Positions 24,109-33,357 of a stretch of 64,000 nt of DNA are shown piece after piece. The DNA comes from JADHLJ01 sp038146985. Its GTDB lineage: Bacteria > Pseudomonadota > Alphaproteobacteria > Thalassobaculales > Thalassobaculaceae. The notes under the pieces are model-generated. The model was given only the letters and a program-made list of their open reading frames with translations. It did not search any database and had not been told where the DNA came from. A program made the position numbers and the translations under genes. Within the stretch, counting starts at the first letter, position 1; each line of letters opens with the position of its first letter. Location of the stretch: positions 1 through 64,000 of the forward strand of contig JAYQSQ010000017.1 of assembly GCA_038146985.1 (NCBI GenBank), in the 5' to 3' direction.

Positions 24109-25471
24109 AACCGCGCCGCCATCGCACCCCTGACCTGCGCGATCACCGTGTCCCAATCGCCTTGACGCGATTGCCGGAACAGCCGTGCGCGCGGATACCA
24201 TGGCGTTCGATCGCCCCTGGGTCCCCAACGCCATTCCGGACCGTGCGGCAGCATTACCCAGGTCTCTATCCCGAGCGCGCCGGCCAGATGCGCGACATAG
24301 GTGTCCACCGTGAGCACCAGATCCAGGTCCACCATGTCGCGGGCCATGCGGACCATTCCCTCGGCCCCGAGATAGCTCTCCGTACGGTTGTCCATGGCGA
24401 GCGCCGGCCTCGGTTCAACGGCATCGGAACCCACCTGCAGGCAAAGGTAGTCCGCGTGGGGAATGTCGGCCAAAGTCTCCAGCAGCGTCGGCGGAAAGTG
24501 CCGTCCTGGCCCTGCCAGCAGAGCCCGACTTTGCGCCGACCCGGCCGGATTGCTGAACCATGGAAACAGCGCGCCAGGTAGTCAGACCGGGCTCCGGCCG
24601 CGTCCGGTGTCACCTCCAGGCGCATGGCCAGCATCGAAAGCGGTAGCCAGGCGCCAGCGCCGGGAGCCGGCGCGGAAAGGTCCGTCACCGTGATCGACGG
24701 GAAGGCGGTTTGAAGGAGGGCCGTCAACGGCGCCGGGGCTCTTAGCGTGACCGGACCCGCCGGTGCCTCTAATTGCTTGAGAAACCGCGCATGCATGAGC
24801 ACGTCGCCGATCCCGCCATCGCCCAGAAGCAGCAACCCGCCGCCGGCCGATGGTCCGCCGTTCCAGAACGGCGATCCGTCCAGCTTGCGGTCCCGGTTCG
24901 CTTCGCTCATTCGCGTGAAATAAAGTGGCCAGCCGGATGTGAACGCGCCGGCCGCCAGGTGCACCTCGCCCAGCAGCGATCGCGGCACGCCGGAGGCCGG
25001 GTCGGCGATCAGCGCGCGGCGCAATACACGGCGCGCCGCGATGGGGTCGGCGCTTTCGATCTCCAGGAGCCCGAGATTGGTGATCGCTTGCTCGTAAGCC
25101 GGGCTGATCACGAGCGCGCGTCGATAGGCGTTCCGGCCTAGATCGAGGTCGCCGCAATCGAGATGGGCATTGCCCAGGGTGTACTGCACCGGTGCGCTGC
25201 CGCCATCCAGGACTGCGGCGCGGTTCAGCAGCTCCGCTGCCCGCGCGCGATTGCCGCATCCTCGTTCAAGGCTACCGAGCACGGCGACGGGGCGCATGTG
25301 GGATGGCTCGAGGATCGAGACGCGCTGAAAACCCAGGCGTGCGTCCTCTGTCGCGCCGGAATCGTGAGCGGCAAGAGCCGCTGCGAAGATCCGTTCGGCC
25401 ACCGGCTGGTCGAAAGAAGTCGGCACGGTCGGATTAGCTTTCGTCGCAGGACCGGGAGCCTTGCACGCCAT
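24102..25471 (-). pseudogene. TPR protein with glycosyltransferase-like C-terminal domain, one frameshift
   Basis: Two minus-strand frames make one protein. The N-terminal half has TPR repeats (for example YTLGNAHLDCGDLDLGRNAY and YEQAITNLGLLEIESADPIA). Then comes a GT41/heptosyltransferase-9-like part: LLLLGDGGIGDVLMHARFLK, then VGLCWQGQDGTF, and after a missing C near 24493 the frame continues as PPTLLETLADIPHADY and DLVLTVDTYVAHLAGALG. Restoring one base gives 456 aa. The start at 25471 has a strong AAGGAGAGG. Its role (glycan or protein modification) is unknown. Sequencing error is likelier than decay. Confidence 0.78.
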
Positions 25472-25601
25472 CCTCTCCTTGAAATCTGAAATGGCCGGGG
25501 TGTTGAACACTACCCGACACCTGGTTGATTTGTTAATATTACAGACCGGCTTCATGTCGCGATTGGAGTATCCCGACCAATCGAATGGAGGTCACGGCAC
25601 G

Positions 25602-26849
25602 ATGTTTGCGGGAACATCGTTAAGGAACGTTATCAAATACGGCGCGCTCACCGTGATCGACGCGAAGGGGCGAACGCACCGCCTCGCCGGTACAGAAGGC
25701 CCCAGCGCCACCATCCGCCTTACCGATCCGGCACTTCATTTCCGGTTGTTCCACAATCCCCAACTGGCCATGGGCGAAGCGTATATGGACGGTACGCTGA
25801 TCGTCGAACAGGGGACGCTTCGGGATTTCATAGAGATTTGCGCGGCCAACCAACGCGGCCTTGAGGCAACCGTGGTGCAACGGCTGCTGAACATCTTCCG
25901 CGACGTTCGGGCCGCGATCCGCACACACAATCCCATCGGCAAGGCTCAGCGCAAGGTCGCCCATCATTATGACCTTCGCGATGAGCTGTTCGACCTGTTC
26001 CTTGATCCCGACCGTCAGTACTCCTGTGCCTATTTCGCGGATCCGGACGACGATATCGCCACCGCCCAGCGGCGCAAGAAGGACCATATCGCGGCCAAAC
26101 TGCTGCTCCAGGACGGACACCGCGTGCTCGACATCGGCTCGGGCTGGGGCGGCATGGGTCTGTATCTCGCGGAGCTCGGCGATATCAGCGTCGATGGCGT
26201 CACCTTGTCCAAGGAACAGCACAAATACAGCAACGAGCGGGCCTGGAAAGCCGGGTTGGCCAACCGCGTGGCCTTCCACCTGCGGGATTACCGGGAACTC
26301 GACACGCGCTATGACCGGATTGTATCGGTGGGTATGCTGGAACATGTCGGGCCCCGGCATTACCGCGAATACTATGGCAAGGTCTCAGATCTGCTCACCG
26401 ATGACGGGGTCGCGCTGATCCATTGCGTCGGCAAGTTCAACCAGCCGGGACCACAGAATCCCTGGATGGAACGCTATATCTTCCCGGGCGCCTATACACC
26501 GACGCTGGCGGAACAGATGCCGTGGATCGAGAAGACGGACCTAAAGGTCATGGATGTCGAGATCCTGCGGATTCACTATGCCGAGACGCTCCGGTGCTGG
26601 CATGAGGCTTTCGCCCGCAATCGCGAGAAGATCGCCGCGATGTATGATGAGCGGTTCTGCCGGATGTGGGAGTTCTATCTTCTCGGGTGCGAAGCCGCCT
26701 TCCGGCACGGCGTGCTTATGGTCTTCCAGATCCAGCTCGCCAAGTCGCTGGGGACGGTGCCACTGACCCGCGACTATATCCATGATTTCGAACGGGCCCG
26801 GCAGGCGGAGCTGCGGGATGACCGGGTGCTGGGCCAGACCGGTGATTGA
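25602..26849 (+). CDS. cfa: Cyclopropane-fatty-acyl-phospholipid synthase family protein
   Basis: A 415-aa SAM-dependent methyltransferase that adds a methylene bridge to unsaturated acyl chains of membrane lipids. Residues about 1-110 are the CFA N-terminal lipid-binding part (LTDPALHFRLFHNPQLAMGE). The methyltransferase core begins at KVAHHYDLRDELFDLFLD. The SAM motif VLDIGSGWGG lies at about 175-184, and SVGMLEHVG and WMERYIFPG motifs follow. ATG 25602 is chosen because GGAGGT sits 9 bases upstream; longer in-frame starts at 25554 or 25461 have no support. Some relatives make other lipid modifications. Confidence 0.9.
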   Translation: MFAGTSLRNVIKYGALTVIDAKGRTHRLAGTEGPSATIRLTDPALHFRLFHNPQLAMGEAYMDGTLIVEQGTLRDFIEICAANQRGLEATVVQRLLNIFRDVRAAIRTHNPIGKAQRKVAHHYDLRDELFDLFLDPDRQYSCAYFADPDDDIATAQRRKKDHIAAKLLLQDGHRVLDIGSGWGGMGLYLAELGDISVDGVTLSKEQHKYSNERAWKAGLANRVAFHLRDYRELDTRYDRIVSVGMLEHVGPRHYREYYGKVSDLLTDDGVALIHCVGKFNQPGPQNPWMERYIFPGAYTPTLAEQMPWIEKTDLKVMDVEILRIHYAETLRCWHEAFARNREKIAAMYDERFCRMWEFYLLGCEAAFRHGVLMVFQIQLAKSLGTVPLTRDYIHDFERARQAELRDDRVLGQTGD

Positions 26850-26882
26850 CCCGGCCGCCGCGCCCGTGGCTACACTGCCGTC

Positions 26883-27263
26883 ATGTTGGAGACACTTGCG
26901 GCCCGCGTGAACGAGAACTCGGCACTGATCCGCCGGGGCGGATTCATGTCCGGCGCTTTCCTGATCGAGATCGGCGATCGCGGGTTCCATGTTTCCGTCG
27001 ATCGGGGCCGGATCACCAATGTCGAGGAAGGCCCCTTCATCATGCGCGGCTGGAGTTTCGCGATCCGCGCTCCGGAATCGGCGTGGAGGAAATTCTGGGA
27101 GCCGTTTCCGGAACCGGGCTTTCACGACATATTCGCCATGAACCGGTTTGGTCACTGCACTGTCGAAGGCGATGTCGACAAGCTGCTCTCGCATTTGCGC
27201 TACGTTAAGGACGTGCTGGCGGTGCTGCGCCGGGCACCAGATTCGGCGGGCGACGATGGTTGA
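26883..27263 (+). CDS. Small SCP2-like (sterol-carrier-type) hypothetical protein
   Basis: A 126-aa soluble protein. The pattern FLIEIGDRGFHVSVDRGRI followed by FAIRAPESAWRKFWEP and CTVEGDVDKLLSHLRYVKDV resembles the SCP2 lipid-binding fold (substrate-free sterol-carrier-like), but I am not certain of the family. It overlaps the next gene, an alpha/beta hydrolase, by 8 bases and leads a short operon with it and a class II aldolase-like gene. That context suggests a catabolic accessory or ligand-binding role, which is inference. Confidence 0.65.
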   Translation: MLETLAARVNENSALIRRGGFMSGAFLIEIGDRGFHVSVDRGRITNVEEGPFIMRGWSFAIRAPESAWRKFWEPFPEPGFHDIFAMNRFGHCTVEGDVDKLLSHLRYVKDVLAVLRRAPDSAGDDG

Positions 27264-28104
27264 GTTGGAGCCGATTGTCGGACGCTACATCACCCTTCGG
27301 ATCGAAGGGCGGGATTACCGGATTTATTTCGAGGAAGCCGGCGAAGGCACGCCGCTCGTCTGTCTGCACACCGCCGGTTCCCATGCGAGCCAGTTCCGCC
27401 ACCTGATGTGTGATCCCGCGGTGACCGACCGGTTCCGGGTGCTCGCCTTCGATATGCCGTGGCACGGCAAGTCCTCACCGCCGCTTGGCTGGCAGGACGA
27501 GGAGTACCGGCTGACCAGCGATTTCTACGTGGCCGTGATCATGGCGTTCATCGAAGGCCTGGAACTCGCCGAGCCGGTCGTCATGGGATGCTCCATGGGC
27601 GGGCGCGTGGTCATCCGTCTGGCGATCGAGCATGGCGCGCGCCTCGGCGCGGTCATCGGTCTAGAGGGCTCTGACCGACCGGCGCCCTGGTACCACAATT
27701 CCTGGACCGATCACCCGGAGTTCGTAAACGGGGATTTCTGCGTCGGATTGGTGAGCGGTCTCTGCGCCCCGCAAAGTCCCGATGCGTTTCGATGGGAAAC
27801 GCTCTGGCACTATTACCAGGGCGGTACTGGGGTTTTCAAAGGCGACATGCATTTCTTCCGGACCGATTCCGACTACGTGGCCCGCAGCGGCGATATCGAC
27901 ACCACGGCGTGCCCGGTCTATCTTATGACCGGAGAGTACGACTATTCCTGTACGCCCGAGGCGACCCTTGCCACCGCCGGACGGATCCCCGGCGCCGAGG
28001 CGATCATCATGAAGGAGGTCGGGCATTTTCCGATGAGCGAGAATCCCGCCGTATTCAGAACCTACCTCTTGCCCGTGCTCGACAAGATCCTGGCGCGGCC
28101 CTGA
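27256..28104 (+). CDS. Alpha/beta-fold hydrolase
   Basis: A 282-aa serine hydrolase. The oxyanion region is LVCLHTAGSHASQFRHL, the nucleophile serine is in the elbow MGCSMGG (about residue 112), the acid is probably in LMTGEYDYSC, and the catalytic histidine is in KEVGHFPMSE near the C-terminus. The substrate is unknown. ATG 27256 overlaps the SCP2-like gene by 8 bases. The class II aldolase-like gene starts 13 bases after the stop, so the three are likely one transcript. Confidence 0.87.
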   Translation: MVELEPIVGRYITLRIEGRDYRIYFEEAGEGTPLVCLHTAGSHASQFRHLMCDPAVTDRFRVLAFDMPWHGKSSPPLGWQDEEYRLTSDFYVAVIMAFIEGLELAEPVVMGCSMGGRVVIRLAIEHGARLGAVIGLEGSDRPAPWYHNSWTDHPEFVNGDFCVGLVSGLCAPQSPDAFRWETLWHYYQGGTGVFKGDMHFFRTDSDYVARSGDIDTTACPVYLMTGEYDYSCTPEATLATAGRIPGAEAIIMKEVGHFPMSENPAVFRTYLLPVLDKILARP

Positions 28105-28117
28105 TCGGAGACATCCC

Positions 28118-28903
28118 ATGAACCAGCTTCCCGTCGATTTCAAGGTGGACCGGTCCAAGATGAGCGATGCCGAATGGGACCTTCGGGTCCAGCTCGCCGC
28201 CGCCTACAGGCTGGTGGATTACTTCGGATGGACTGAGCTGATCTACGGACATCTGACAGCGCGGGTGCCGGGTACCGAGCCGCATTTCCTTATCAACCCC
28301 TTCGGGCTCGCCTATGACGAGATAACCGCCTCGAATCTGGTGAAGATCGATGTCGACGGCAATATCATCGACGAGACGCCATTTGGCGTGAACCACGCCG
28401 GCTTCGTGATCCATTCGGCGGTTCACATGGCGCATGCCGAGCACAACAAGGTCGTCATGCACACCCATACCCGCGCCGGCATGGCGGTGGCGGCGGTGAA
28501 GGAGGGCCTGCTTCCGATCAGCATGTTCTCCACCACTTTCCACAACCGTCTCGCCTATCACGACTACGAAGGTCCGAGCCTGCATCTCGATGAGCGTGAA
28601 AGGCTTCTGGCCTCGCTGGGCGAGCATCGGGCGATGATCCTCAAGCATCACGGGCTGATGACGGTCGGCGCGAGCGTGCCGGATGCATTCCTGCGCCTCT
28701 ATCGCCTGGAGCGTTCCTGTCAGGTCCAGGTCGACGCGGGCGCGGCGGGCACGCTGGACGTGCTGGGTGACAACCTCGCCGCCAAGTCGGGCGCGGAGGT
28801 CGACGGGTTTGCCGATACCTTCGATGAAGACGGCTATGGTCAGCTCGAGTTCGCGGCGCTGATGCGCAAGCTGGACAAGATTGACGCCAGCTATCGCGAC
28901 TGA
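28118..28903 (+). CDS. Class II aldolase/adducin family protein
   Basis: A 261-aa zinc-dependent aldolase-fold protein. The metal ligands are the HTH of VVMHTHTRAGMAV (about residue 110) and a later histidine in LKHHGLMTVG. Opening features such as LAAAYRLVDYFGWTELIYGH are typical of the adducin-like group. Members split sugar phosphates such as fuculose-1-phosphate; bacterial relatives of this subgroup mostly lack a known substrate. It is third in the operon with the SCP2-like protein and the hydrolase. Confidence 0.88.
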   Translation: MNQLPVDFKVDRSKMSDAEWDLRVQLAAAYRLVDYFGWTELIYGHLTARVPGTEPHFLINPFGLAYDEITASNLVKIDVDGNIIDETPFGVNHAGFVIHSAVHMAHAEHNKVVMHTHTRAGMAVAAVKEGLLPISMFSTTFHNRLAYHDYEGPSLHLDERERLLASLGEHRAMILKHHGLMTVGASVPDAFLRLYRLERSCQVQVDAGAAGTLDVLGDNLAAKSGAEVDGFADTFDEDGYGQLEFAALMRKLDKIDASYRD

Positions 28904-28911
28904 CAGGTCCC

Positions 28912-29364
28912 GTGGCCGACGAAAAGGACGAGCCGTTCTGGCGGACCAAGTCCCTCAGGCAGATGTCGGCTGAGGAGTGGGAATCGCTTTGCGACGGGTG
29001 CGGCAAATGCTGTCTCGTCAAACTGATCGACGATGTCACCGACGATCTGTTGTTCACGACCGTGGCTTGCCGGCTGTTGGATTGCCATTCCTGCCGGTGC
29101 GGAAACTACGAGAAACGCAAGGAAATCGTTCCGGATTGCGTCGTGCTCTCGCCGCAAACGGTCGAGGAGATCGCGTGGATGCCGTCAACCTGCGCCTATC
29201 GCCTGCTGCGCGACGGAGAGGATCTGCAGTGGTGGCATCCCCTGGTGTCGGGTCGCGCGGAAACGGTTCACGAGGCCGGAATCTCGGTGCGCGGCCGTGC
29301 GGTCTCGGAGCGGGACGTGCCCGACGAGTCCCTGCCGGACTATATCGACGACTGGCCGCAGTGA
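28912..29364 (+). CDS. YcgN family cysteine cluster protein (UPF0260)
   Basis: A 150-aa cytoplasmic protein of the YkgJ/YcgN cysteine-cluster family. The cluster is CDGCGKCC near residue 28, then ACRLLDCHSCRCGNYEKRK and a later PSTCAYRLL. A role in binding zinc or an iron-sulfur cluster is assumed from the family and not proven. The start is GTG at 28912, eight bases after the class II aldolase stop. The conserved WWHPLVSG near the C-terminus supports full length. Confidence 0.88.
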   Translation: MADEKDEPFWRTKSLRQMSAEEWESLCDGCGKCCLVKLIDDVTDDLLFTTVACRLLDCHSCRCGNYEKRKEIVPDCVVLSPQTVEEIAWMPSTCAYRLLRDGEDLQWWHPLVSGRAETVHEAGISVRGRAVSERDVPDESLPDYIDDWPQ

Positions 29365-29432
29365 TCACCGATCTTCCGCTTGCAAGCCGCCGCCGGCGTC
29401 CCAAAGTATAGGCTCGTCAATACCGACGGAAA

Positions 29433-29648
29433 ATGGAGAGACCGTTGAACCGCAGCATGTGGATCCTGGCCGCGATATTTGCGGTCATGGCGATTGCAAT
29501 GATCTACCAGTCGGAGGTCGGCGGCGGCATCGACCGGCCCTGGGCGGAATGCAAGGAAAACCTCGTGCAGCAGATTTTCTCTGGTGACTGCACGCCTCGG
29601 AACGGTGGTTTGGGCGGCAACACCCTGCCTCCGAAGCCGACCGACTGA
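29433..29648 (+). CDS. Small single-helix membrane or secreted protein, unknown function
   Basis: A 71-aa protein with one hydrophobic helix (MWILAAIFAVMAIAMIY) and a short periplasmic-side tail with two cysteines (AECKENL and GDCTPRN) rich in Gly, Pro and Asn. I do not recognise a family. A TTG at 29448 with GGAGAG 7-8 bases upstream is an alternative start that removes five residues. It stands alone between the ycgN and PAS genes. The gap 29649-29833 that follows shows no gene. Confidence 0.6.
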   Translation: MERPLNRSMWILAAIFAVMAIAMIYQSEVGGGIDRPWAECKENLVQQIFSGDCTPRNGGLGGNTLPPKPTD

Positions 29649-29833
29649 CCCCCGCCGGAGGTGAAAGCCGTCATTGGCGATCTCGTCCGGAAAAGGGTGA
29701 TTCGCGGGGTGTTGGGAACCTGAACCCGGGAATGCTCCGGCTAACCAGCTTGCGATAAAGGCACAAATCCATCCGATGGCCGGCGGCCGGCGGATGCGCT
29801 AGGACTGTCGCATCGCCTTCGGATGGACATCCC

Positions 29834-30295
29834 ATGCCGGTTATCAGCCGCCTCACCATGCAGCCCGATCTCAGGACGCTGTACGAGCTCTGGGGCAAGG
29901 TTAAGGGCGCGAACAAGGTTCCACAGCTTGCGAAGATTCCGGTGGAACGGTTGCGCGACTGGCTGCCCAACCTGGCAATCATCGCGATTCGTCAGGGCAA
30001 CGACTATGTCTACCGCTACTACGGCCAGACCTTCGTCGAGACCTTCGGCGTCGACATGACCGGCCTCAATCTCGACTCCCTGCCCGCCTCCCAGCGCACC
30101 ATCCTGGAGCATGAATACGAGTATGTCCGGTCGCGTTCCAAACCGACATGGCGGATCTATAGCGGTGAGTTTTTCGGCGAGATCATGACCTACGAGCGTC
30201 TGATTCTGCCCTTCGCCAAACAGAACGACGTGGTCAGCACCTTGATGGTCGCCGCCTACGAAGTGAAGAACGACGGGCTGTTCGACATCCATTGA
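29834..30295 (+). CDS. PAS_5 domain protein
   Basis: A 153-aa single-domain protein of the PAS_5 type that is frequent in Rhodospirillales. The ends of the domain are LRTLYELWGKVKGANKVPQL near residue 14 and ERLILPFAKQNDVVSTLMVA near residue 120. It has no output domain, so it probably acts as a small sensor or an adaptor; the ligand is unknown. It is a single gene, 38 bases before the hairpin repeat at 30344-30371. Confidence 0.8.
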   Translation: MPVISRLTMQPDLRTLYELWGKVKGANKVPQLAKIPVERLRDWLPNLAIIAIRQGNDYVYRYYGQTFVETFGVDMTGLNLDSLPASQRTILEHEYEYVRSRSKPTWRIYSGEFFGEIMTYERLILPFAKQNDVVSTLMVAAYEVKNDGLFDIH

Positions 30296-30343
30296 GCCCA
30301 CGACGTCCTGATAGGCCTGATGTTCCGAGGCCTCGCTCTTGAC

Positions 30344-30371
30344 CGTCGCCCTGCCTTGCGCCAGGGCGACG
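30344..30371. repeat. REP-like hairpin repeat, third copy
   Basis: CGTCGCCCTG and CAGGGCGACG form a 10-bp perfect stem around an 8-base loop. The 23 bases 30349-30371 match the 12774-12798 arm except for one base (G for T in the loop). It lies in the PAS_5-VOC gap (30296-30452). Confidence 0.75.
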
Positions 30372-30452
30372 TTGGACTTTGGCCATGGCGGGAGACCTCA
30401 CTATCTCGATCTAGTATAAGGTCCAGGCTCGATCGTCACCGGCAAGCCATGG

Positions 30453-30854
30453 GTGCGAATGCTCTTCGAACACCAGGTCACCTTCATCTACACCACGGAC
30501 CTTGCCTCCGGCAGTGCTTTTCTGGCTGAGAAGCTCGGGCTTGAGCTCGCGCTGAACCAGAACGACACCTGCCATATCTACAAGGTGACCGAGACCTCGT
30601 TTCTCGGAATCTGTGTCAACCGCGCGCCGCCGGAAAATCCAGGGGTCACCTACAGTTTCGTGTCCGACGATGTGGACCGCGACTATGAAACTCTCAAGGC
30701 AAGGGGTGTCGCGTTCGAGGCACCGCCGGCCTATTCCGAACGCTTCAAGGTCTATTCGGCGTTTTTCCGTGGACCCGAGAATTACCGTTTCGAGCTTCAG
30801 GCCTTTCGCGATCCGGCCTGGAACACATCGACCCGACCAAAGGCAGAATCATGA
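30453..30854 (+). CDS. VOC family (glyoxalase/bleomycin-resistance fold) protein
   Basis: A 133-aa single vicinal-oxygen-chelate domain. The first beta-alpha-beta unit is HQVTFIYTTDLASGSAFLAE, and the second ends in VYSAFFRGPENYRFELQAF with the likely metal glutamate. Family members bind a metal for isomerase, dioxygenase or resistance roles; this one is not assigned. The start is GTG 30453 or ATG 30459. Its stop overlaps the amidase start (ATGA at 30851-30854), so the two are probably translated together. Confidence 0.82.
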   Translation: MRMLFEHQVTFIYTTDLASGSAFLAEKLGLELALNQNDTCHIYKVTETSFLGICVNRAPPENPGVTYSFVSDDVDRDYETLKARGVAFEAPPAYSERFKVYSAFFRGPENYRFELQAFRDPAWNTSTRPKAES

Positions 30855-32248
30855 AAACCGATCCCGCTCAGCTTTCCGCCACCGAACTGGTTCACGCCTA
30901 TGCCCGGCGGACCCTGTCGCCGGTCGAGGCCACCAAGGCTGTTCTGGCCCGGATCGACAAGCATAACGGCACTTTCAACGCCTTCCGGCTGGTCGACGCC
31001 GAACGCGCGCTGGAGGCGGCACGCGCATCGGAAGCCCGTTGGGCCAAGGGAGAACCCGCCGGCCTCGTCGATGGGGTGCCGACGACGATCAAGGACCTGG
31101 TGGTGACCAAGGGTTGGTCGACCCGGCGCGGATCGCTGACCAGCAGCGAGGACGGCCCCTGGGACGAGGACCATCCGCTGGTCGGCAAACTGCGGGCCCA
31201 TGGCGCGGTTCTGCTGGGCAAGACCACGACGCCGGAGTTTGGTTGGAAAGGTGTCACGGATAGTCCGCTTACGGGGATCACCCGCAACCCGTGGGATCCG
31301 TCGAAAACCCCGGGCGGTTCCTCGGGCGGCGCGGCGGTGGCCGCCGCCGCCTGCATGGGAGCGCTGCACCACGGCTCCGACGGCGGCGGTTCGATCCGCA
31401 TGCCCGCCGGCTATACCGGGATCTACGGGATCAAACCGACATTCGGGCGCGTGCCAACCTATCCGGCGAGCGGCTTCGGCACGGTTTCGCACCAGGGGCC
31501 GATGACCCGAACCGTCGCCGACGCGGCCCTTATGCTGACGGTGATGGCCGAGGCCGATCCCCGGGACTGGTACGCGTTGCCTGCGAGCGCACAGGACTGG
31601 CGCGAAAGCCTCGGCCTGTCGGTCAGAGGCTGGCGGATCGCGTTCAGTCCGGACCTCGGCCATGCCAAGGTCGATCCGGAGATCGCCGCACTGGTCAAGG
31701 CGGCGGCGGAGACCTTCACCGCGCTCGGCGCCCATGTGGAGGAGGTCGATCCCGGCCTCGGGGACCAGCATGAGGTCTTCAGGATCCACTGGTTCACCGG
31801 CGCGGCGCGCCTGCAGAAGGACTTCAGCGAGGAACAGCTCGGATTGCTCGATCCGGGGTTCCGCGACGTCGGCATTGCGGGCGCGGATATCACGCTGAAC
31901 GACTATCTCGACGCGGTCGCCGCGCGGGAAGCCGCCGGCACCAAGCTCAACCTGTTCCTGGACAAGTACGATCTGCTGCTGACCCCGACCCTGCCGATCA
32001 CCGCCTTCGAGGCGGGAGAGGAAGTGCCGGTAGGCTCCGGCATGGATCGCTGGACCCGTTGGACACCGTTCTCCTATCCGTTCAATCTCGGGCGTCATCC
32101 GGCGGCGACAATTCCCTGCGGGCTGTGCTCCAACGGCCTGCCGGCGGGCCTTCAGATCGTCGGCCCGATGAACCGCGACGACAAGGTCCTCGCGGCAAGC
32201 CGCGCCTACGAGACGGTCCGGCCCATCGCGCTTCCCGCTCTCGGATAG
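30851..32248 (+). CDS. Amidase signature family enzyme
   Basis: A 465-aa amidase-signature hydrolase. The catalytic triad is visible: Lys81 (TTIKDLVVT), the cis-serine S157 in GGSSGGAAV, and the nucleophile Ser181 in DGGGSIRMPAG. It resembles GatA in fold, but no gatB or gatC is adjacent and the C-terminal part is divergent, so a stand-alone amide or nitrile-pathway amidase is more likely. Translationally coupled to the VOC gene. Confidence 0.88.
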   Translation: MKTDPAQLSATELVHAYARRTLSPVEATKAVLARIDKHNGTFNAFRLVDAERALEAARASEARWAKGEPAGLVDGVPTTIKDLVVTKGWSTRRGSLTSSEDGPWDEDHPLVGKLRAHGAVLLGKTTTPEFGWKGVTDSPLTGITRNPWDPSKTPGGSSGGAAVAAAACMGALHHGSDGGGSIRMPAGYTGIYGIKPTFGRVPTYPASGFGTVSHQGPMTRTVADAALMLTVMAEADPRDWYALPASAQDWRESLGLSVRGWRIAFSPDLGHAKVDPEIAALVKAAAETFTALGAHVEEVDPGLGDQHEVFRIHWFTGAARLQKDFSEEQLGLLDPGFRDVGIAGADITLNDYLDAVAAREAAGTKLNLFLDKYDLLLTPTLPITAFEAGEEVPVGSGMDRWTRWTPFSYPFNLGRHPAATIPCGLCSNGLPAGLQIVGPMNRDDKVLAASRAYETVRPIALPALG

Positions 32249-32280
32249 GCAAGCGGCCAGCCAGGTACCCGCGCGAAGGA

Positions 32281-33279
32281 TTATTCCGCCGCGATCTCCC
32301 GCCAGGTCTCGCGCATCCAACGGGCGCAGGCGATCGACTGTTCGAAAATCGAGTAGCGGCACCCCTCCCCGTAATCCAGATTGGGGATGAACTCGGTGCT
32401 GATCTGGCCGAGTTGACTGTCCGCGTTCTCCGCGTGATGGCGCATCAACTGGCGGACCACTTCCTTCCAGGGCTCCAGCAGCGCCCCGTCCCAGGGTGCG
32501 TGGTAGTTCCCCTCGCCGGGATCGGTGAAGGGATACTGGATGCCGCGGCCGGGCTTGCCGTTTTCGTCGACGGCGGCGGTGTTCTTCGGATTGTTGGGAA
32601 CCGCCGCGCGGGCATGGCAGTGCCGCACCCAACCGGCGTCGATCCAGGTCTGGCAGACATTGCCCGGCGTGAAGGGATCGAGGATCAGACGCCCGGCCTC
32701 GACATCGCCGCGAATGTCGAACACGTCCTGTTCCAGAGGGTTGTCGATCTTGAAGATCACATGGCTGTGGTCGAGGGTCATGCGGAACGGCAGACCGCGT
32801 TCCTCGGCCATCCGCCCGACGACCTCCACCCGGCGAAAGTCCTCGGACCACATGTTCACATGGACCTCGAGACAGGGATGGATCCCGAGCCGGTCGCCCT
32901 CCGCCACCGCCATCTCGTAGAAGTCCACGACCTCGCGATCGGTGACCAGGGTTCCGTCGGCCTTGCGCGCGGTCACCTGAACATTGTGGACGATCGAGCC
33001 AAGCCGGCTGCCGAGCTCCAGGTTCTCGACCAGCAAGGTTTCGTCGCGGCCGAGCGTGTAGAACCAGCCCCCGGCACGGATCGGCAGGCCATACTTCTGC
33101 CGTGCCGCGACGAACTGGTCGACCTCGTCGGGTGCCGGCGTCTTGTCGACATAGTCGAACGCGCCGCACTCCTTGACCATGTGGAACCGCGTGTCGATAT
33201 CCGGCATCGGGTCCGCATGGGTGTGCTTGATCCCATTGGTCTGGATGCCGATTTGAAGTTCCTTGCCCATCACCCGCAC
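32281..33279 (-). CDS. Xylose isomerase-like TIM barrel protein (sugar phosphate isomerase/epimerase type)
   Basis: A 332-aa protein with a TIM-barrel look. Acidic and histidine residues at strand ends (HPCLEVHVNMWSEDF, FRMTLDHSHVIF, WVRHCHARAAVP) could bind a divalent metal as in the AP-endonuclease-2/xylose isomerase-like superfamily. The substrate is unknown. A second in-frame ATG follows at 33270 (MGKELQIG). It is convergent with the amidase, 32 bases apart, and may be its metabolic partner by context only. Confidence 0.7.
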   Translation of the reverse strand: MRVMGKELQIGIQTNGIKHTHADPMPDIDTRFHMVKECGAFDYVDKTPAPDEVDQFVAARQKYGLPIRAGGWFYTLGRDETLLVENLELGSRLGSIVHNVQVTARKADGTLVTDREVVDFYEMAVAEGDRLGIHPCLEVHVNMWSEDFRRVEVVGRMAEERGLPFRMTLDHSHVIFKIDNPLEQDVFDIRGDVEAGRLILDPFTPGNVCQTWIDAGWVRHCHARAAVPNNPKNTAAVDENGKPGRGIQYPFTDPGEGNYHAPWDGALLEPWKEVVRQLMRHHAENADSQLGQISTEFIPNLDYGEGCRYSIFEQSIACARWMRETWREIAAE

Positions 33280-33357
33280 TCTCCGTTCGGCGAAAGTCTC
33301 GCCAAGTGTGCGTCGCCCTGTGGGGCGAAGACAAGCCCGTGGGTGGCTTCTATTCCG

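Noticed and set aside
30797..33334. 845-codon minus-strand open frame spanning the amidase and the TIM-barrel gene
   Set aside because: It covers two well-supported genes in other frames and has low-complexity Arg/Gly composition.
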